64,000 nucleotides of DNA from positions 124,001 through 188,000 of the forward strand of contig CAWDDB010000020.1 in the NCBI GenBank assembly GCA_963800975.1, written 5' to 3'. This DNA is from JALYGY01 sp963800975. GTDB lineage: Bacteria > Actinomycetota > Rubrobacteria > Rubrobacterales > Rubrobacteraceae. The translations under genes and the position numbers were made by a program. Below are positions 27,048-36,497 of the stretch, in pieces. Numbering within the stretch: position 1 is the stretch's first letter; each line of letters starts with the position of its first letter. The notes beneath the pieces are model-generated. The model saw only the letters and a list, made by a program, of their open reading frames with translations, was not told the origin of the DNA and did not search any database.

Positions 27048-27861
27048 CTACCTCGGATGCACCGGGTCCCCTTCCAAGCTTACCCGCTCCGCAAGGAAGT
27101 CCTCCCAGGTGCGGCGGCCCACGGCCCGTTCGGGGGCCAGGTTCGCGCCGTCCCGGAACGCTCGCGCGCCCTTGCCCGGAAGCCGGATCTGGACGATCGG
27201 CCGTCGCCGGCCTGTGGCCTTCAGGTATCCCCGGAGCAGCTCGTCCGCACCGTACACCTTCGGCCCGGCCATGTCGGGCACCAGACCCGCCGGCTCCCCG
27301 AGCGCCAGCTCTACGAGCCGGTTCGCCACCTCCCCGGCGTCGACCGGCTGTATCCGGAAACCGGCCGGCAGCGGTATCACCGGCAGCCTGGTCATCTGCT
27401 GAGCCACCGCCAGGATCAGGTCGTGGAACTGCGTGGCGCGCAGCGTCGAGAACGGAAGGCCGGAACCGGCCACCACGCGCTCGGCGGCCAGCTTGGACGC
27501 GAAGTAGCCGAACATGGCGCGGTCGAGGCCGCCGACGACCGGGATGCGGTCGGCGCCGACGACCGAGATGTAGACCAGGTGCCGCGCCCCGGCCTGCGAC
27601 GCCGCCCGAACCAGATTCCTGGCCTTGTCCCCGTCGCCCTTGGCGCTGCCTGCGCAGTGCACGACGATCTCTGCCCCCTGCACCGCGGCCCCGATCCCCT
27701 CGCCCGTGGCCAGGTCGCCGGTTGCGAACCGAACTGCCTTCCTCCGCCTCGTGGCCGCGCCGGCTGAGTACCCGTACGTCGCGACCGGCGTCCCGCAGGC
27801 GCCGGACGACGAGGCGTCCGAGCGTACCGGTTCCGCCGGTGACCAGGATAGGTGATGACAT
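27048..27861 (-). CDS. NmrA-like NAD(P)-binding SDR protein, frameshifted
   Basis: About 270 aa after correcting one base near 27748. The N-terminus has ILVTGGTGTLGRLVVRRL (residues 4-21), the atypical-SDR dinucleotide motif. After the shift the frame reads KAVRFATGDLATGEGI and continues through VVHCAGSAKGD, HLVYISVVGADRIPV and YFASKLAAERVV. Members are NADPH-dependent reductases or redox-sensing regulators. It is divergent from the first of two VOC genes. Confidence 0.8.
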
Positions 27862-28086
27862 GGTTCCTCCCGACCTCATGGCTCTATCAGTTCCTTTGCG
27901 AGTTCCATTTCGTTCCTCACTACAACGACGACCCGTGACGAGGAAACGTGACAACCGGGCGACCAGGCCGGGCCGGCACGGCGAATCGGCGCCGACCGCG
28001 CCCCCGAGGTGCTACGACCTCGCGCACAAGCCGAGTCGCTTGATGAGATACTTGGTGGAGAGTTCCGTGGATCGAGGAGGCCCATC

Positions 28087-28479
28087 ATGATAGATCACAC
28101 CGGCATCGGTGCCGCGGACATCGGCCGCTCTGCCGCCTTCTACGACGCGGCCCTTGGCGCGCTGGGTCTCCGCCGTGCCATGCAGCTCCCCGAGGACTCG
28201 GGGATGGACGGGATCGGCTACGGTGTGGAGTACCCGATCTTCTGGATAGATCGCTTCTCCGCGAACTCGATCGGACAGCACACGGCCTTTGTCGCCAGGA
28301 GCCGCGACGAGGTCGACGCCTTCTATGCCGCCGCTCTGGCGGCCGGTGGAACGGACAACGGACCGCCGGGCGATCGCGAGGATCAGTCGACGTCGGTATA
28401 CTACGCCGCTTTCGTGCTGGATCCGGACGGAAACAACATGGAGGCGGTATTCCGTGGCGACACGGGAGGAGAGACATGA
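28087..28479 (+). CDS. VOC family protein (glyoxalase/bleomycin-resistance type)
   Basis: A 130-aa single VOC module: IDHTGIGAADIGRSAAFYD (residues 2-20) with the first metal His, QHTAFVAR with the second and VLDPDGNNMEAVF with the Glu. Length and motifs match small lactoylglutathione-lyase-like proteins of unknown substrate. GGAGG sits 6 bases before the ATG. It overlaps the next VOC gene by 4 bases (ATGA). Confidence 0.88.
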   Translation: MIDHTGIGAADIGRSAAFYDAALGALGLRRAMQLPEDSGMDGIGYGVEYPIFWIDRFSANSIGQHTAFVARSRDEVDAFYAAALAAGGTDNGPPGDREDQSTSVYYAAFVLDPDGNNMEAVFRGDTGGET

Positions 28480-29366
28480 AAGGGCAGGAGAACGTGGATC
28501 GCGCCCCGACCGGGCAGCCAGCCCCATCGCCCGCCCTGCCCGCGACGCTCCGCCTCGGCGCCGTCCACCTGACGGTCACGGACCTCGACCGCTCCGTGGA
28601 CTTCTACACCGACTCCATCGGCCTGCAGCTGCAGGACCGCGGCGAAGGGACGGCGGCGTTGGGAGCGGGACGCGAGGACCTGCTCTTCCTGCACGAGGAG
28701 CCCGGGGCGCAGCGCGCCGGTCGCCACGCTGGCCTCTACCATTTCGCGTTGCTCCACTCGTCGCGCGAGGAGCTCGCGCGCACGGCGGCGCGTCTGTTCG
28801 CCACGGACACTTACATACAGGGCGCCTCGGACCACGGCATCTCCGAGGCCATCTACCTGCCCGACCCGGACGGCAACGGCATCGAGCTGTACGCCGACCG
28901 ACCGCGAGAGGTGTGGCCGGACCTCTCCGACCCAGGCTGGGACGGCCGCTCCACGCCCCTCGACATGGAAGGTCTGCTCGAGACCGTCGCGGGCGAGGAG
29001 GTGAGGCGTGAGATCGACCCGAACCTCGTGGTCGGCCACGTGCACCTGCACGTCGGCGAACTCGAGCAGGGGCTGGCCTTCTACCGCGACGTCGTTGGCT
29101 TCGACCTGATGACGTTCCTGCCTGGCGCGGCCGCGTTCGTGTCCGCCGGCGGCTACCACCACCACCTCGGCTTCAACATCTGGCGCGGCGAGGGCGTCGG
29201 CCCAGCCCCCGACGGCACGGTCGGTCTGCGCTACTGGACCGTGGTGCTCGAAGATCCGGAAGAGGTCGAGGAGGTGCGCGAGCGCCTGCGGGCAGCAGGC
29301 GTGGAGACGCGGGACCACGAAGGCGGCTTCCTGGTGCGAGACCCGTGGGACACCCCGTGGTGGTAG
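28476..29366 (+). CDS. VOC family protein, CatE-like extradiol dioxygenase
   Basis: A 296-aa protein with two VOC modules (about 28-145 and 170-290). Candidate metal ligands are His in LGAVHLTV, His in LYHFALLH and Glu in DGNGIELY. The second module carries VGHVHLHV and the GGYHHHLGFNIW block, which I associate with Bacillus CatE catechol-2,3-dioxygenases. It is coupled to the upstream VOC gene and followed by an aminotransferase, so it may belong to an aromatic or amino-acid degradation unit. Confidence 0.83.
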   Translation: MKGQENVDRAPTGQPAPSPALPATLRLGAVHLTVTDLDRSVDFYTDSIGLQLQDRGEGTAALGAGREDLLFLHEEPGAQRAGRHAGLYHFALLHSSREELARTAARLFATDTYIQGASDHGISEAIYLPDPDGNGIELYADRPREVWPDLSDPGWDGRSTPLDMEGLLETVAGEEVRREIDPNLVVGHVHLHVGELEQGLAFYRDVVGFDLMTFLPGAAAFVSAGGYHHHLGFNIWRGEGVGPAPDGTVGLRYWTVVLEDPEEVEEVRERLRAAGVETRDHEGGFLVRDPWDTPWW

Positions 29367-29398
29367 GTCGGCACGCCAGGGCCTGAAAGGACCGCACC

Positions 29399-30541
29399 GT
29401 GAAGATAGAACCGTTCGCCCTGGAACGCTGGATGACCGTCCACGAGCTCTCGGCCACCCACGACATAGCGGAGAGCGGCATCCTCCCCCTCTCCACGAGC
29501 GACCTGATCTCCTTCGAGGAGCCAGACCAGCGCGAGGGTCTCCTCGAGACGTTGCTCGAGACGCCGCTCGGATACAGCGACGCGTCGGGGTCGCTGCGGC
29601 TCAAGACGGTGCTCGCCGGCACCTACCGCGACTGCGGCCCTGAGAACATCCTCGTCACCACGGGAGCCATCGAGGCCAACTTCCTGCTGTTCAACGTGCT
29701 GCTCGAGCCGGGAGACCACGTCGTGGCCGTCAACCCCGCCTACCAGCAACTCAACAGCGTGCCCCGCGCGGTCGGGGCGGACGTCAGCCTGTGGAAGATA
29801 GGGCCGGAGGGCTACCACTACGACCTGGACGAGCTGCGGCGCCTGACAACTCCTCGCACGCGCCTGATCGTCGTAAACACCCCGCACAACCCCACGGGGG
29901 CAATGCTCAGCGAGGAGGAACTGGGGCTCGTCTACGAGATGGCCGAGTCGACCGGGGCGACGTTGCTGTGCGACGAAGCCTACCGGTGGCTGGACGTACC
30001 CGGCGGCGATCCCTTCGCGCCGCCCGCCTTCGACTACGGCCCCTCCGCCATCAGCGTCGGCACCATCTCCAAGCCTTTCGGGTTGCCGGGGCTGCGCATC
30101 GGATGGATGGCCGCGCCGGCCGAGATAGTAGCCGAGTGCTGGGCCATGCGCGATTACGTCTCCCTGAGCCCCGGCAAGCTCAGCGACGCCCTGGCGATCC
30201 TCGCGTTCAAGCACCGGGATCGCATCGTCGAGCGCAACCGCAAGATCATCGGTCGCAACCTGGACGCGGCCAACCGCTTCGTCGAGGAGCGATCGGACTA
30301 CCTGTCGTGGACGCCGCCGCGGGGCGGCCTGCTGGCACTGCTGCGCTACGAGCTGGACGTGCCGTCGCTCGAGCTTGCCAACAGGCTCTCCGAGGAACAC
30401 GGAGTGATGCTCGCGCCGGGCTCGGCGTTCGGCTTCGAGCACCACCTGCGCATCGGCATCGGGCAAGACCCGTCCGTGTTCGCCGAGGGGCTGAGGCGAA
30501 CGGGCGTCTTCTTCGACGACCTGCGGAACTCCTGGGGCTAG
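29399..30541 (+). CDS. PLP-dependent aminotransferase, class I/II
   Basis: A 380-aa fold-type I enzyme. Visible elements are TTGAIEANFLLFNVL, the NTPHNPTGAMLSEEEL loop (about 160), CDEAYRWLDV with the PLP-ring Asp, and the Schiff-base lysine in GTISKPFGLPGLRIGW (about 222). The Arg that binds the alpha-carboxylate is probably in HLRIGIG. The substrate is undetermined. It starts at a GTG with GAAAGGA upstream, 32 bases after the CatE-like gene. Confidence 0.88.
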   Translation: MKIEPFALERWMTVHELSATHDIAESGILPLSTSDLISFEEPDQREGLLETLLETPLGYSDASGSLRLKTVLAGTYRDCGPENILVTTGAIEANFLLFNVLLEPGDHVVAVNPAYQQLNSVPRAVGADVSLWKIGPEGYHYDLDELRRLTTPRTRLIVVNTPHNPTGAMLSEEELGLVYEMAESTGATLLCDEAYRWLDVPGGDPFAPPAFDYGPSAISVGTISKPFGLPGLRIGWMAAPAEIVAECWAMRDYVSLSPGKLSDALAILAFKHRDRIVERNRKIIGRNLDAANRFVEERSDYLSWTPPRGGLLALLRYELDVPSLELANRLSEEHGVMLAPGSAFGFEHHLRIGIGQDPSVFAEGLRRTGVFFDDLRNSWG

Positions 30542-30589
30542 GCGTAGCGACGACCTCACCAGGGCATCTCCGATGGGGCGTCTGTTCGG

Positions 30590-30942
30590 CTATGCGTCGT
30601 TCTCTGCCGCGCGTCCGAGCCGGATGACGTTCCACGAGAGCGCGGGCAGTACTACCTCCAGGCGACCGTCCGTGGCTTTTGCTCCGGGCTCGGATCCTGG
30701 CTTCACGCGATCGGGGGATTCGGCCGTGTTGGTAGCGCGCACGTCTTTGTCTGCCAGGACCAGGTGTTCTCCGAAGTGGTAGTTGGGGAAGGCGCGGAGG
30801 TCGGCGGTTAGCTCGAGGGGTTCCGCCTGGTCGCGGTTTATGGCGAAGATGGTCAACGCGCCTTCGGGTTCGTTCAGGGTCGCCGTCGCTTCGATGGTGG
30901 GGTTTTGAAGGCCGGGTCAAGGGTCAGCGTTGCGCTCTTCAT
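30590..30942 (-). pseudogene. internally deleted alpha-L-arabinofuranosidase (GH51)
   Basis: A minus ATG at 30942 with a strong GAGGAGG begins MKSATLTLDPAF, the GH51 N-terminus. After about 14 codons the sequence jumps, out of frame (near 30900), to PTIEATATLNEPEGALTIFA and continues through AINRDQAEPLELTADLR to LPALSWNVIRL, the GH51 C-terminal barrel. About 370 residues, including the whole catalytic TIM barrel, are missing compared with the normal length of around 500. It lies 16 bases downstream of an ACS-type MFS gene, so an arabinoside transporter-enzyme pair has lost its enzyme or the assembly is collapsed here. Confidence 0.75.
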
Positions 30943-30958
30943 CGGGTCCTCCTCAACT

Positions 30959-32287
30959 CTACGACGACGCGCCTGAGGCTTCCGGGCCTGGCCGCGCCTC
31001 GAGCGGCTCGACGCGACGGATCACGAGCAGGTAGACGAGGGCACCGAGGATCGCGAACCCGAACGCGCTGAGCAGCGGCAGCACGTACGAGCCGCCCGTC
31101 AGCGCCAGTAGCGCCCCCACCGAGGTGGAGACCGCTATACCCGCCACGTTGCCGGCAAAGTTCATGAGGCCAGCGAGCGAGGCCGTGTGTCCCTGCGTCG
31201 GTGCGAGGTCGGCAGGCAGGGACCACACGCTCGCGTTCGCGAAAGTGAGGCTTCCGTACGAGATCGAGAGCAGGGCCACGGCCAGGACGGCGGATGGGGT
31301 GAGGAGCGAGAAAGCCGCCACCGTGGAGAACAAGAGCCCGCTAACGATGCAACCCTTGCGGGCGGCCGTCAGGCCCACGCCACGACGGACCAGCCGGTCT
31401 GCGACGAGTCCGCCGAGCCACCCGGTTGGGATGGCAACGAGCGCCGGCAGGGCACCGTAGATACCGACCTCCAGGAGGCTGAAGCCCCGGTCGTCCACCA
31501 GGTAGCTCGGGAACCAGGTAACGAACCAGTAGATCACGAACCCTATACAGAAGTTGCCCAGGATCATGCCCCACACCGCGCGGTAGCGGAGCAGGTCGAT
31601 CCAGCGAATCCTCGGTCCATCTTCGTCTTGCCCACGGTCCTGACCGGCCTCGATGTACTCGATCTCCTCTTCAGAGACCATCGGGTGCTCCCGCGGCCTG
31701 CGGTAGAACCAGGCCCAGGCCGCGGCCCACAGGAGACCAACCATCCCCGTGACCACGAAGCTCCCGCGCCAGCCGACCAGCGCGATCAGGCCAGCCACGA
31801 TCGGCGCCGCGGCAGCGGTTCCGGCCCTGGCCCCGCTGTCGTAGATGCCGGTCGCGAGCCCGCGCTCCTGCTTCGGGAACCACTCGCTCGTCGCCTTGAC
31901 GTTGCTAGGGTAGGCCGGAGCCTCGCCTATGCCGAGGAGCAGCCTGAAGCCGAAGAGCGAGGCGAAGCCCTGCGCCACGGCCGTGGCCGCCGTAAACACG
32001 GACCACCACACGGCCGAGAACGTGTACATCAGGCGGGCCCCGTAACGGTCAACCAGGTAGCCGGCGAGCAACTGCCCGACCGCGTAGGTCCAGAAGAACC
32101 CGCTGAGGACGAGGCCGAGCTGGAAGCTCCCAAGGTTCAGCTCGTCGCTGATAAACGGTGCCGCCACCGCCAGGTTCGCCCGGTCTACGTAGTTGATCGT
32201 CGTCCCGAGAAAGGCCATGCCGACGATCCCCCACCTGACGCGCGTCATCCCTCCCCGGCGCCGAGAGGATCCTGCGCCTTCTTGCAT
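30959..32287 (-). CDS. MFS transporter, anion:cation symporter (ACS) type
   Basis: A 442-aa, 12-helix transporter. NYVDRANLAVAAPFI (about 30-44) is the ACS signature, followed by the MFS loop GYLVDRYGARLMY. The family carries sugar acids such as glucarate, galactonate and hexuronates. The ATG at 32287 has GGGAGG 9 bases upstream; a second ATG at 32248 is also possible. It is the first gene of a two-gene unit with the deleted GH51. Confidence 0.88.
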   Translation of the reverse strand: MQEGAGSSRRRGGMTRVRWGIVGMAFLGTTINYVDRANLAVAAPFISDELNLGSFQLGLVLSGFFWTYAVGQLLAGYLVDRYGARLMYTFSAVWWSVFTAATAVAQGFASLFGFRLLLGIGEAPAYPSNVKATSEWFPKQERGLATGIYDSGARAGTAAAAPIVAGLIALVGWRGSFVVTGMVGLLWAAAWAWFYRRPREHPMVSEEEIEYIEAGQDRGQDEDGPRIRWIDLLRYRAVWGMILGNFCIGFVIYWFVTWFPSYLVDDRGFSLLEVGIYGALPALVAIPTGWLGGLVADRLVRRGVGLTAARKGCIVSGLLFSTVAAFSLLTPSAVLAVALLSISYGSLTFANASVWSLPADLAPTQGHTASLAGLMNFAGNVAGIAVSTSVGALLALTGGSYVLPLLSAFGFAILGALVYLLVIRRVEPLEARPGPEASGASS

Positions 32288-32352
32288 CCCGATCTACCTC
32301 CCCAGAGCCATCCGATGCGACCTTGGTGGGGGCGCCCCGCACCTCCCTTACC

Positions 32353-32390
32353 CGCGAACCGCCCCTACCTGCGAGCCGTCCCTACTCGCA
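32353..32390. repeat. second copy of the intergenic CGCGAACCGCCCCTA repeat
   Basis: The 15-mer at 32353-32367 is identical to 11807-11821 and, as there, is followed immediately by a degenerate tandem copy (GCGAGCCGTCCCTACTCGC). It lies between two minus genes. The shared two-unit architecture suggests a dispersed family rather than chance. Confidence 0.5.
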
Positions 32391-32397
32391 TCGCGCC

Positions 32398-32661
32398 TCA
32401 GATATCCCACAGGTTCGTTCCCTCGTCGAAGTCGCTCCGCACCGAGAGCCTCGAGATCCTATACCCCGCCTCCTCGACGGCGCGCTCGATGGTCTCCTGC
32501 TCGGCCTTGCCCCCCTCGTACGTCACGGCCACCACGTTCCCCGGGGCGTCGAGCCTCACCTCGGAGACGTGCTCCAGGCCGGTCAGCGCCGTTTTGAGAT
32601 CCTCCAAGTCGGCGTCTTCCCTGCCAGCCGGCCTCTCGAAATACACGTGCACGTCCGCCAC
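32398..32661 (-). CDS. small ferredoxin-like (HMA-like) protein without metal cysteines
   Basis: An 87-aa protein with a beta-alpha-beta-beta-alpha-beta pattern like heavy-metal-associated domains: VHVYFERPA, DLKTALTGLEHVSEVRLDAP, VVAVTYEGG, IERAVEEAGYRI. The MXCXXC metal motif is absent. It might be a regulatory or assembly domain. The final SDFDEGTNLWDI tail is unusual. Confidence 0.6.
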   Translation of the reverse strand: MADVHVYFERPAGREDADLEDLKTALTGLEHVSEVRLDAPGNVVAVTYEGGKAEQETIERAVEEAGYRISRLSVRSDFDEGTNLWDI

Positions 32662-32847
32662 CGTTCGGCCCCTTTCTCCGCTGCATCAATCTGCCTGAAC
32701 CCAGATTTACCCACATTCAGCGCAAGACATTGCTCGGCGCCCCGCTCCCGGCCACTTTTGAGCGAGGCTTCCCGTGGGTTGCCAGCGTATGCAGTCGGCC
32801 GCACAATAGACGGTAGAGCCGGAGAAAAGGCGCGGAAGGAAGTTTTG

Positions 32848-33327
32848 ATGGGGATGATGCGAGCCGTAGCCAGGGGCTGGTTTTCGTACGACTTCGACGT
32901 CTTCGATCGAACCGGCGCAGCCGCTGGCCGCGTGACTCTCACAAGCTGGCGCGAGAACGCGACGCTGGACGTGGGTGGGAGGCGTTACGAAGGCACCCAC
33001 ACCAGAGGCGACAGCAAGTTCGTGCTCTCGCGCGAGGACGGCTCGCCGGTGCTGGTGGCCGAGAAGCCTTCGGCCTGGAAGGACCGCTTCTCTTTCGAGT
33101 ACGCCGGCAACCGCTACGAGCTGAGAAAGGAGTCGGCCTGGAGGCGCGCCTTCGTACTCACCCGCGACGGGATCGGCACGGTCGGCAGCCTTCGTCCCGA
33201 AGGGGCGTTCAGGAAAGGGGTTCTGGCGGAGTTGCCCAACGAGCTGCCTCCGGAGGTAGGCCTGTTCGTGATGTGGTTGGCCGTGCTCCTGTGGAGGCGG
33301 GAAGACAGCGCCGCGGCGAGCGGCTGA
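32848..33327 (+). CDS. hypothetical protein, possible LURP-one/tubby-like fold
   Basis: A 159-aa protein. Repeated strand-turn patterns (YDFDVFDRTGAAAGRVTL, KFVLSREDGSPVLVAEKP, RFSFEYAGNRYELRKES) resemble LURP-one-related beta-barrels. The C-terminus ends in one hydrophobic segment (VGLFVMWLAVLLW) that may anchor it to the membrane. GGAAGGAAG precedes the ATG. The fold is inferred from pattern only. Confidence 0.5.
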   Translation: MGMMRAVARGWFSYDFDVFDRTGAAAGRVTLTSWRENATLDVGGRRYEGTHTRGDSKFVLSREDGSPVLVAEKPSAWKDRFSFEYAGNRYELRKESAWRRAFVLTRDGIGTVGSLRPEGAFRKGVLAELPNELPPEVGLFVMWLAVLLWRREDSAAASG

Positions 33328-33617
33328 GGCTCCTGGGTCGTGGTCGTTCGTAGTCGAACATCAGGAGGCTGCAGAGGGAACCGGCTTCGCTTTTCTCGTT
33401 ATGCCCTCCGCCCTGGAGAATGCCTCTTCTACGGGGTTGAATCGTGAAACCGCCCTGGGGATCCGGCCGTCCTCGAGCAAATGGTCGAGGGCTACCGGCG
33501 CGACGGAGTATCTGCTCGGACGAGATGCCCGGTTGTCCGCTTAGTCATTGCGCCGTCGATCAAGGCAGTAGCGACGTCGCAAGGTGAGGCCTGCCAAGGC
33601 CTTCGATGTGCAACGGT
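33328..33617. other. 290-base gap with a minus-strand open remnant
   Basis: No complete gene is visible. On the minus strand, 33534 down to a TGA at 33361 is open and reads coding-like (VALDHLLEDGRIPRAVSRFN, then PVEEAFSRAEGITRKAK). This could be the C-terminus of a lost dehydrogenase, but I cannot assign it. Confidence 0.25.
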
Positions 33618-34037
33618 CTATTTGTCGTCCGGCATCAACAGCTTCCGATGCTCATCCGACCAACGAGTGGGACGGCCATCCGGGTCGACCAGCACGGCTA
33701 CGAGCTTCCCGTTGACGCACAGCTCCCCTTCGTGCAAGAGCTCGAACTCGTAACTGACGGAGCTGTTCCCCACCGAGACCACCTCGAGGTTGACCTCGAT
33801 AGGATCCCGGAACTCGACCATCCGCTTGAAGTCCGCCTCGAGGTGTGCCCGAGGCATCCGGGGGAAGATATCCTCGAGTCCGAGTCGAGCCATCAGGCTG
33901 GTCTCGGCGGCTTCGACCAGTCGGAACGCGGTCGCATAGTGATAGCGGCCTGCGGCATCGGTATCCACCCACTCGATGCGACGCTCCAGGGAGATCGACG
34001 CCCCACGTGGTCCCTGCTCACCCGAATTGCTCTCCAC
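33618..34037 (-). CDS. acyl-CoA thioesterase (4HBT hotdog family)
   Basis: A 139-aa hotdog protein. The catalytic-loop pattern WVDTDAAGRYHYATAFRLVE (about 18-37) has the Asp of 4-hydroxybenzoyl-CoA-thioesterase-like enzymes. The GTG at 34037 overlaps the ligase stop by one base (TAGTG). A longer frame that appears to fuse it to the ligase is caused by a frameshift near 34138. It probably hydrolyses the CoA ester made or processed by the neighbouring ligase and hydratase. Confidence 0.82.
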   Translation of the reverse strand: MESNSGEQGPRGASISLERRIEWVDTDAAGRYHYATAFRLVEAAETSLMARLGLEDIFPRMPRAHLEADFKRMVEFRDPIEVNLEVVSVGNSSVSYEFELLHEGELCVNGKLVAVLVDPDGRPTRWSDEHRKLLMPDDK

Positions 34038-35625
34038 TACGACTCCTCCGTCTCGAGTATCTCTTCGCGAATGATATTCTTCTGGATCTTGCCGACGCTC
34101 GTGCGTGGTAGCTGGTCGACGAACCTTATGTACCTGGGGAACCTTGAAGGGCGCCAGGTTATCTTCGCAGTGCCTCCTTACATCTTCGGCCGACAGCGCA
34201 TCAGGGGACTTGGGCACGATGACGGCGACGACGCTCTCGTCCCGCACTGGATCCGGCACCCCCAGGACAGAGGCATCCTGCACGCCCGGCATCGACAGGA
34301 GGACCGATTCGACCTCGGTGCTCGAGATGTTCTCTCCGCCGCGTTTGATCAGGTCCTTCGCCCGATCTACGAAGTAGACGAAGTCGTCGGCGTCGCGGTA
34401 CGCGGTGTCCCCGGAGTACAGCCAGGCCCCTGAAGGTTGCTCACGAATGGCTTCGGCGGTCGACTCCGGATCGTCGAGATAACCCCTCATGATGGAGCGT
34501 CCGGGAACGCCCCGAACGATGAGTTCGCCAGCCTCACCAGTATCGCACTCGAGCCCTTCATCGTTCACGATTCTGGATTCGTACCCGACAACCACTCGAC
34601 CCATGGCGGCGAGCCGGCGTTCGCCGACCAGCGGGCTCATGATCGGCAGCGAGCACGTCTCGGTCATACCCCAGAGTTGCTGTAGCGGGGCATCGAACCG
34701 ACGGTGCCACTCGTCGTACTGCTCGGCCGTAAGGCTCTGGGCGAAGGTGATGTTACGGATCGCATGCGCCGAGTCAGCGGATCCGGGCGGCTGATTGAGC
34801 AGCATACGTAGTGGCGCGCCGAAAAGTGCCGCCATCGTCGCGTCGTACTTGACCGCCTGTTCGAAGAAACGCGAGGCGCTGAAGCGTGACATCAGGGCCA
34901 CGCTGCACCCTGTAACCAGGGATGGCCACAACGCATGGCACTGGGCAGCGGCATGAAAGAGCGGGAGGCTGATAATGTGACGGTCCTCAGGCCTCAGCCC
35001 AGTGGCGGCACGAAACACCTCGCTGCCGTAGATGAAGTTGGCGTTGGTGAGCATCACGCCCTTCGGCCTTGAGGTGGTGCCCGAGGTGTAGAGTAGCTGG
35101 ACGACGCGTTCGGCCGTTCCCTTACTCGGACGGGGGCGAGGTTGGTTGGCTCAGCCAACTCGTCCTCATACACCCTGAACCCGTCAAGGGGGCGGATCAT
35201 CGTCCGTCCTGCACAAAACAACCTCGCGGTCCGAGAGCGTGTTCAGTGACCGTCCGTACTGAGTGCAGGCTCGACTGCTCGGTGAAAATAGCCCTGCTCT
35301 CCGAGTGCTCGATGAGATAACGGAGCTCATCTTCCGTGCTCTTGGGGTTCGTGGGCACGACTGTTGCCCCGATGCGCGAAGCTGCGAGAACCAGTTGTGG
35401 ACAGGCGGGGTGATTGGTGAGGTGCACGTTAACGACATCACCGGCACCAATACCCATGGCGCGCAACAGGTTCGCGGCCCGGTTAACGGCGTCGAGAAAC
35501 TGGCGCCACGTCCAGCGAAAGATCTGACCGTCATCGCGCTCGAAGATCATCCACGTTAGATCCGGTTGCAGCGACGCGTGAGCGGCGAGGGTCGAGTAGA
35601 GGGTTCGGCCGCCGACGATGTCCAT
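34037..35625 (-). pseudogene. AMP-binding acyl-CoA ligase, four frameshifts
   Basis: Across three frames the sequence encodes a full-length (about 529 aa) acyl-adenylate-forming ligase. It has an N-terminal domain (FRWTWRQFLDAVNRAANLLR), the P-loop YTSGTTSRPKG, LWGMTE, GWLYSGD-like AWLYSGD, DRAKDLIKRGGENIS and the C-terminal lysine region TSVGKIQKN. Breaks are near 35245, 35190 (run of five), 35130 and 34138 (CCCC). Because every motif survives, sequence error is plausible, but four breaks in one gene could also be genuine decay. It is followed by a thioesterase and preceded by an enoyl-CoA hydratase. Confidence 0.75.
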
Positions 35626-35686
35626 GAATCTCCTACCCGTCCTTCCGGTGTGCTGCTAATGCCACCTTCGAATGCTTCGCGTCTCT

Positions 35687-36442
35687 CTACTTCGTCCCGC
35701 TCGACTTGCTCCGGAATGATTCCAGCGTCTCCTGGGCCTGCTCGTGCGAACAGTCCTCACCGAACAGGCGGCTGGCCTCGGCGTCCAGGACCTCCCCGCT
35801 CTCGAGGACCAGTTGGGCGAAGAACCGTTTCGTAGAGGTGACCGCTGGCGCTGGCAACCGGGAGATCTTCCCCGCAAGATCTCGAGCCCTAGCCGAAGCC
35901 TGTCCATCTTCGGTGACGTGATCTACAACTCCAAGCCGATGCGCCTCGGCCCCATCGATGGGTTCTATACCCCAGGTCAGCAGTCGGGCCGTGACGGGAC
36001 CTACCCGGGCAGTCAGCGCGCCGAGGCCCCACGGGGGGATCCAGCCGATCGACACCTCCGGCATGGCCCAATTGGCACCCGTCGCGCTTACCACGACGTC
36101 GCATGAGATCGCGAGCGTGAACCCCCCACCCAGGGCGAATCCTTCGACGGCCGCTATTACCGGTGTATCGAGCAACGCGACGCCGCGTGCCACAGCCGCC
36201 GTACGCGCCTCATGAACGCGCATCTCGCCAACGTCCATCTGTCCGAGTTCTTTGAGGTCGCTGCCGGCGCAGAAACCCGGTGGCGTCCCCTCGAGAACGA
36301 CGGCGAGTACGCCTGGATCTCCATCGAACTCCTGCAGCGAGGTTGCCAGTCGTTCCACCAGCTCGCTATTCAGGGCATTGCGAGCCTTTGGACGATCTAT
36401 GGTCAGAACGGCGATGTTGCCCTCTACCTGTACGCCTAGCAT
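35687..36442 (-). CDS. enoyl-CoA hydratase/isomerase family protein
   Basis: A 251-aa crotonase. Oxyanion-hole elements are GFCAGSDLKELGQM (about 60-73) and ALGGGFTLAISCD (about 105-117); the second catalytic position lies in MPEVSIGWIPPWG, where the Glu is present. The ATG at 36442 is preferred; a start at 36550 adds unrelated sequence. It lies 61 bases before the ligase gene, forming a hydratase-ligase-thioesterase unit for an acyl-CoA pathway. Confidence 0.86.
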   Translation of the reverse strand: MLGVQVEGNIAVLTIDRPKARNALNSELVERLATSLQEFDGDPGVLAVVLEGTPPGFCAGSDLKELGQMDVGEMRVHEARTAAVARGVALLDTPVIAAVEGFALGGGFTLAISCDVVVSATGANWAMPEVSIGWIPPWGLGALTARVGPVTARLLTWGIEPIDGAEAHRLGVVDHVTEDGQASARARDLAGKISRLPAPAVTSTKRFFAQLVLESGEVLDAEASRLFGEDCSHEQAQETLESFRSKSSGTK

Positions 36443-36497
36443 GGTTCTATTACCTCGGTTCGTCTGGGCTCGACACAGGACTGGCGCGTAGTTCCTC

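Noticed and set aside
26203..27954. Apparent fusion of an NmrA-like protein with a gluconate-dehydrogenase SDR.
   Set aside because: A one-base shift near 27748 links them; each has its own start and normal length after correction.
33618..35057. Apparent acyl-CoA ligase-thioesterase fusion.
   Set aside because: The link region is out of frame with the ligase C-terminus; removing one C near 34138 restores a separate ligase stop (TAGTG).
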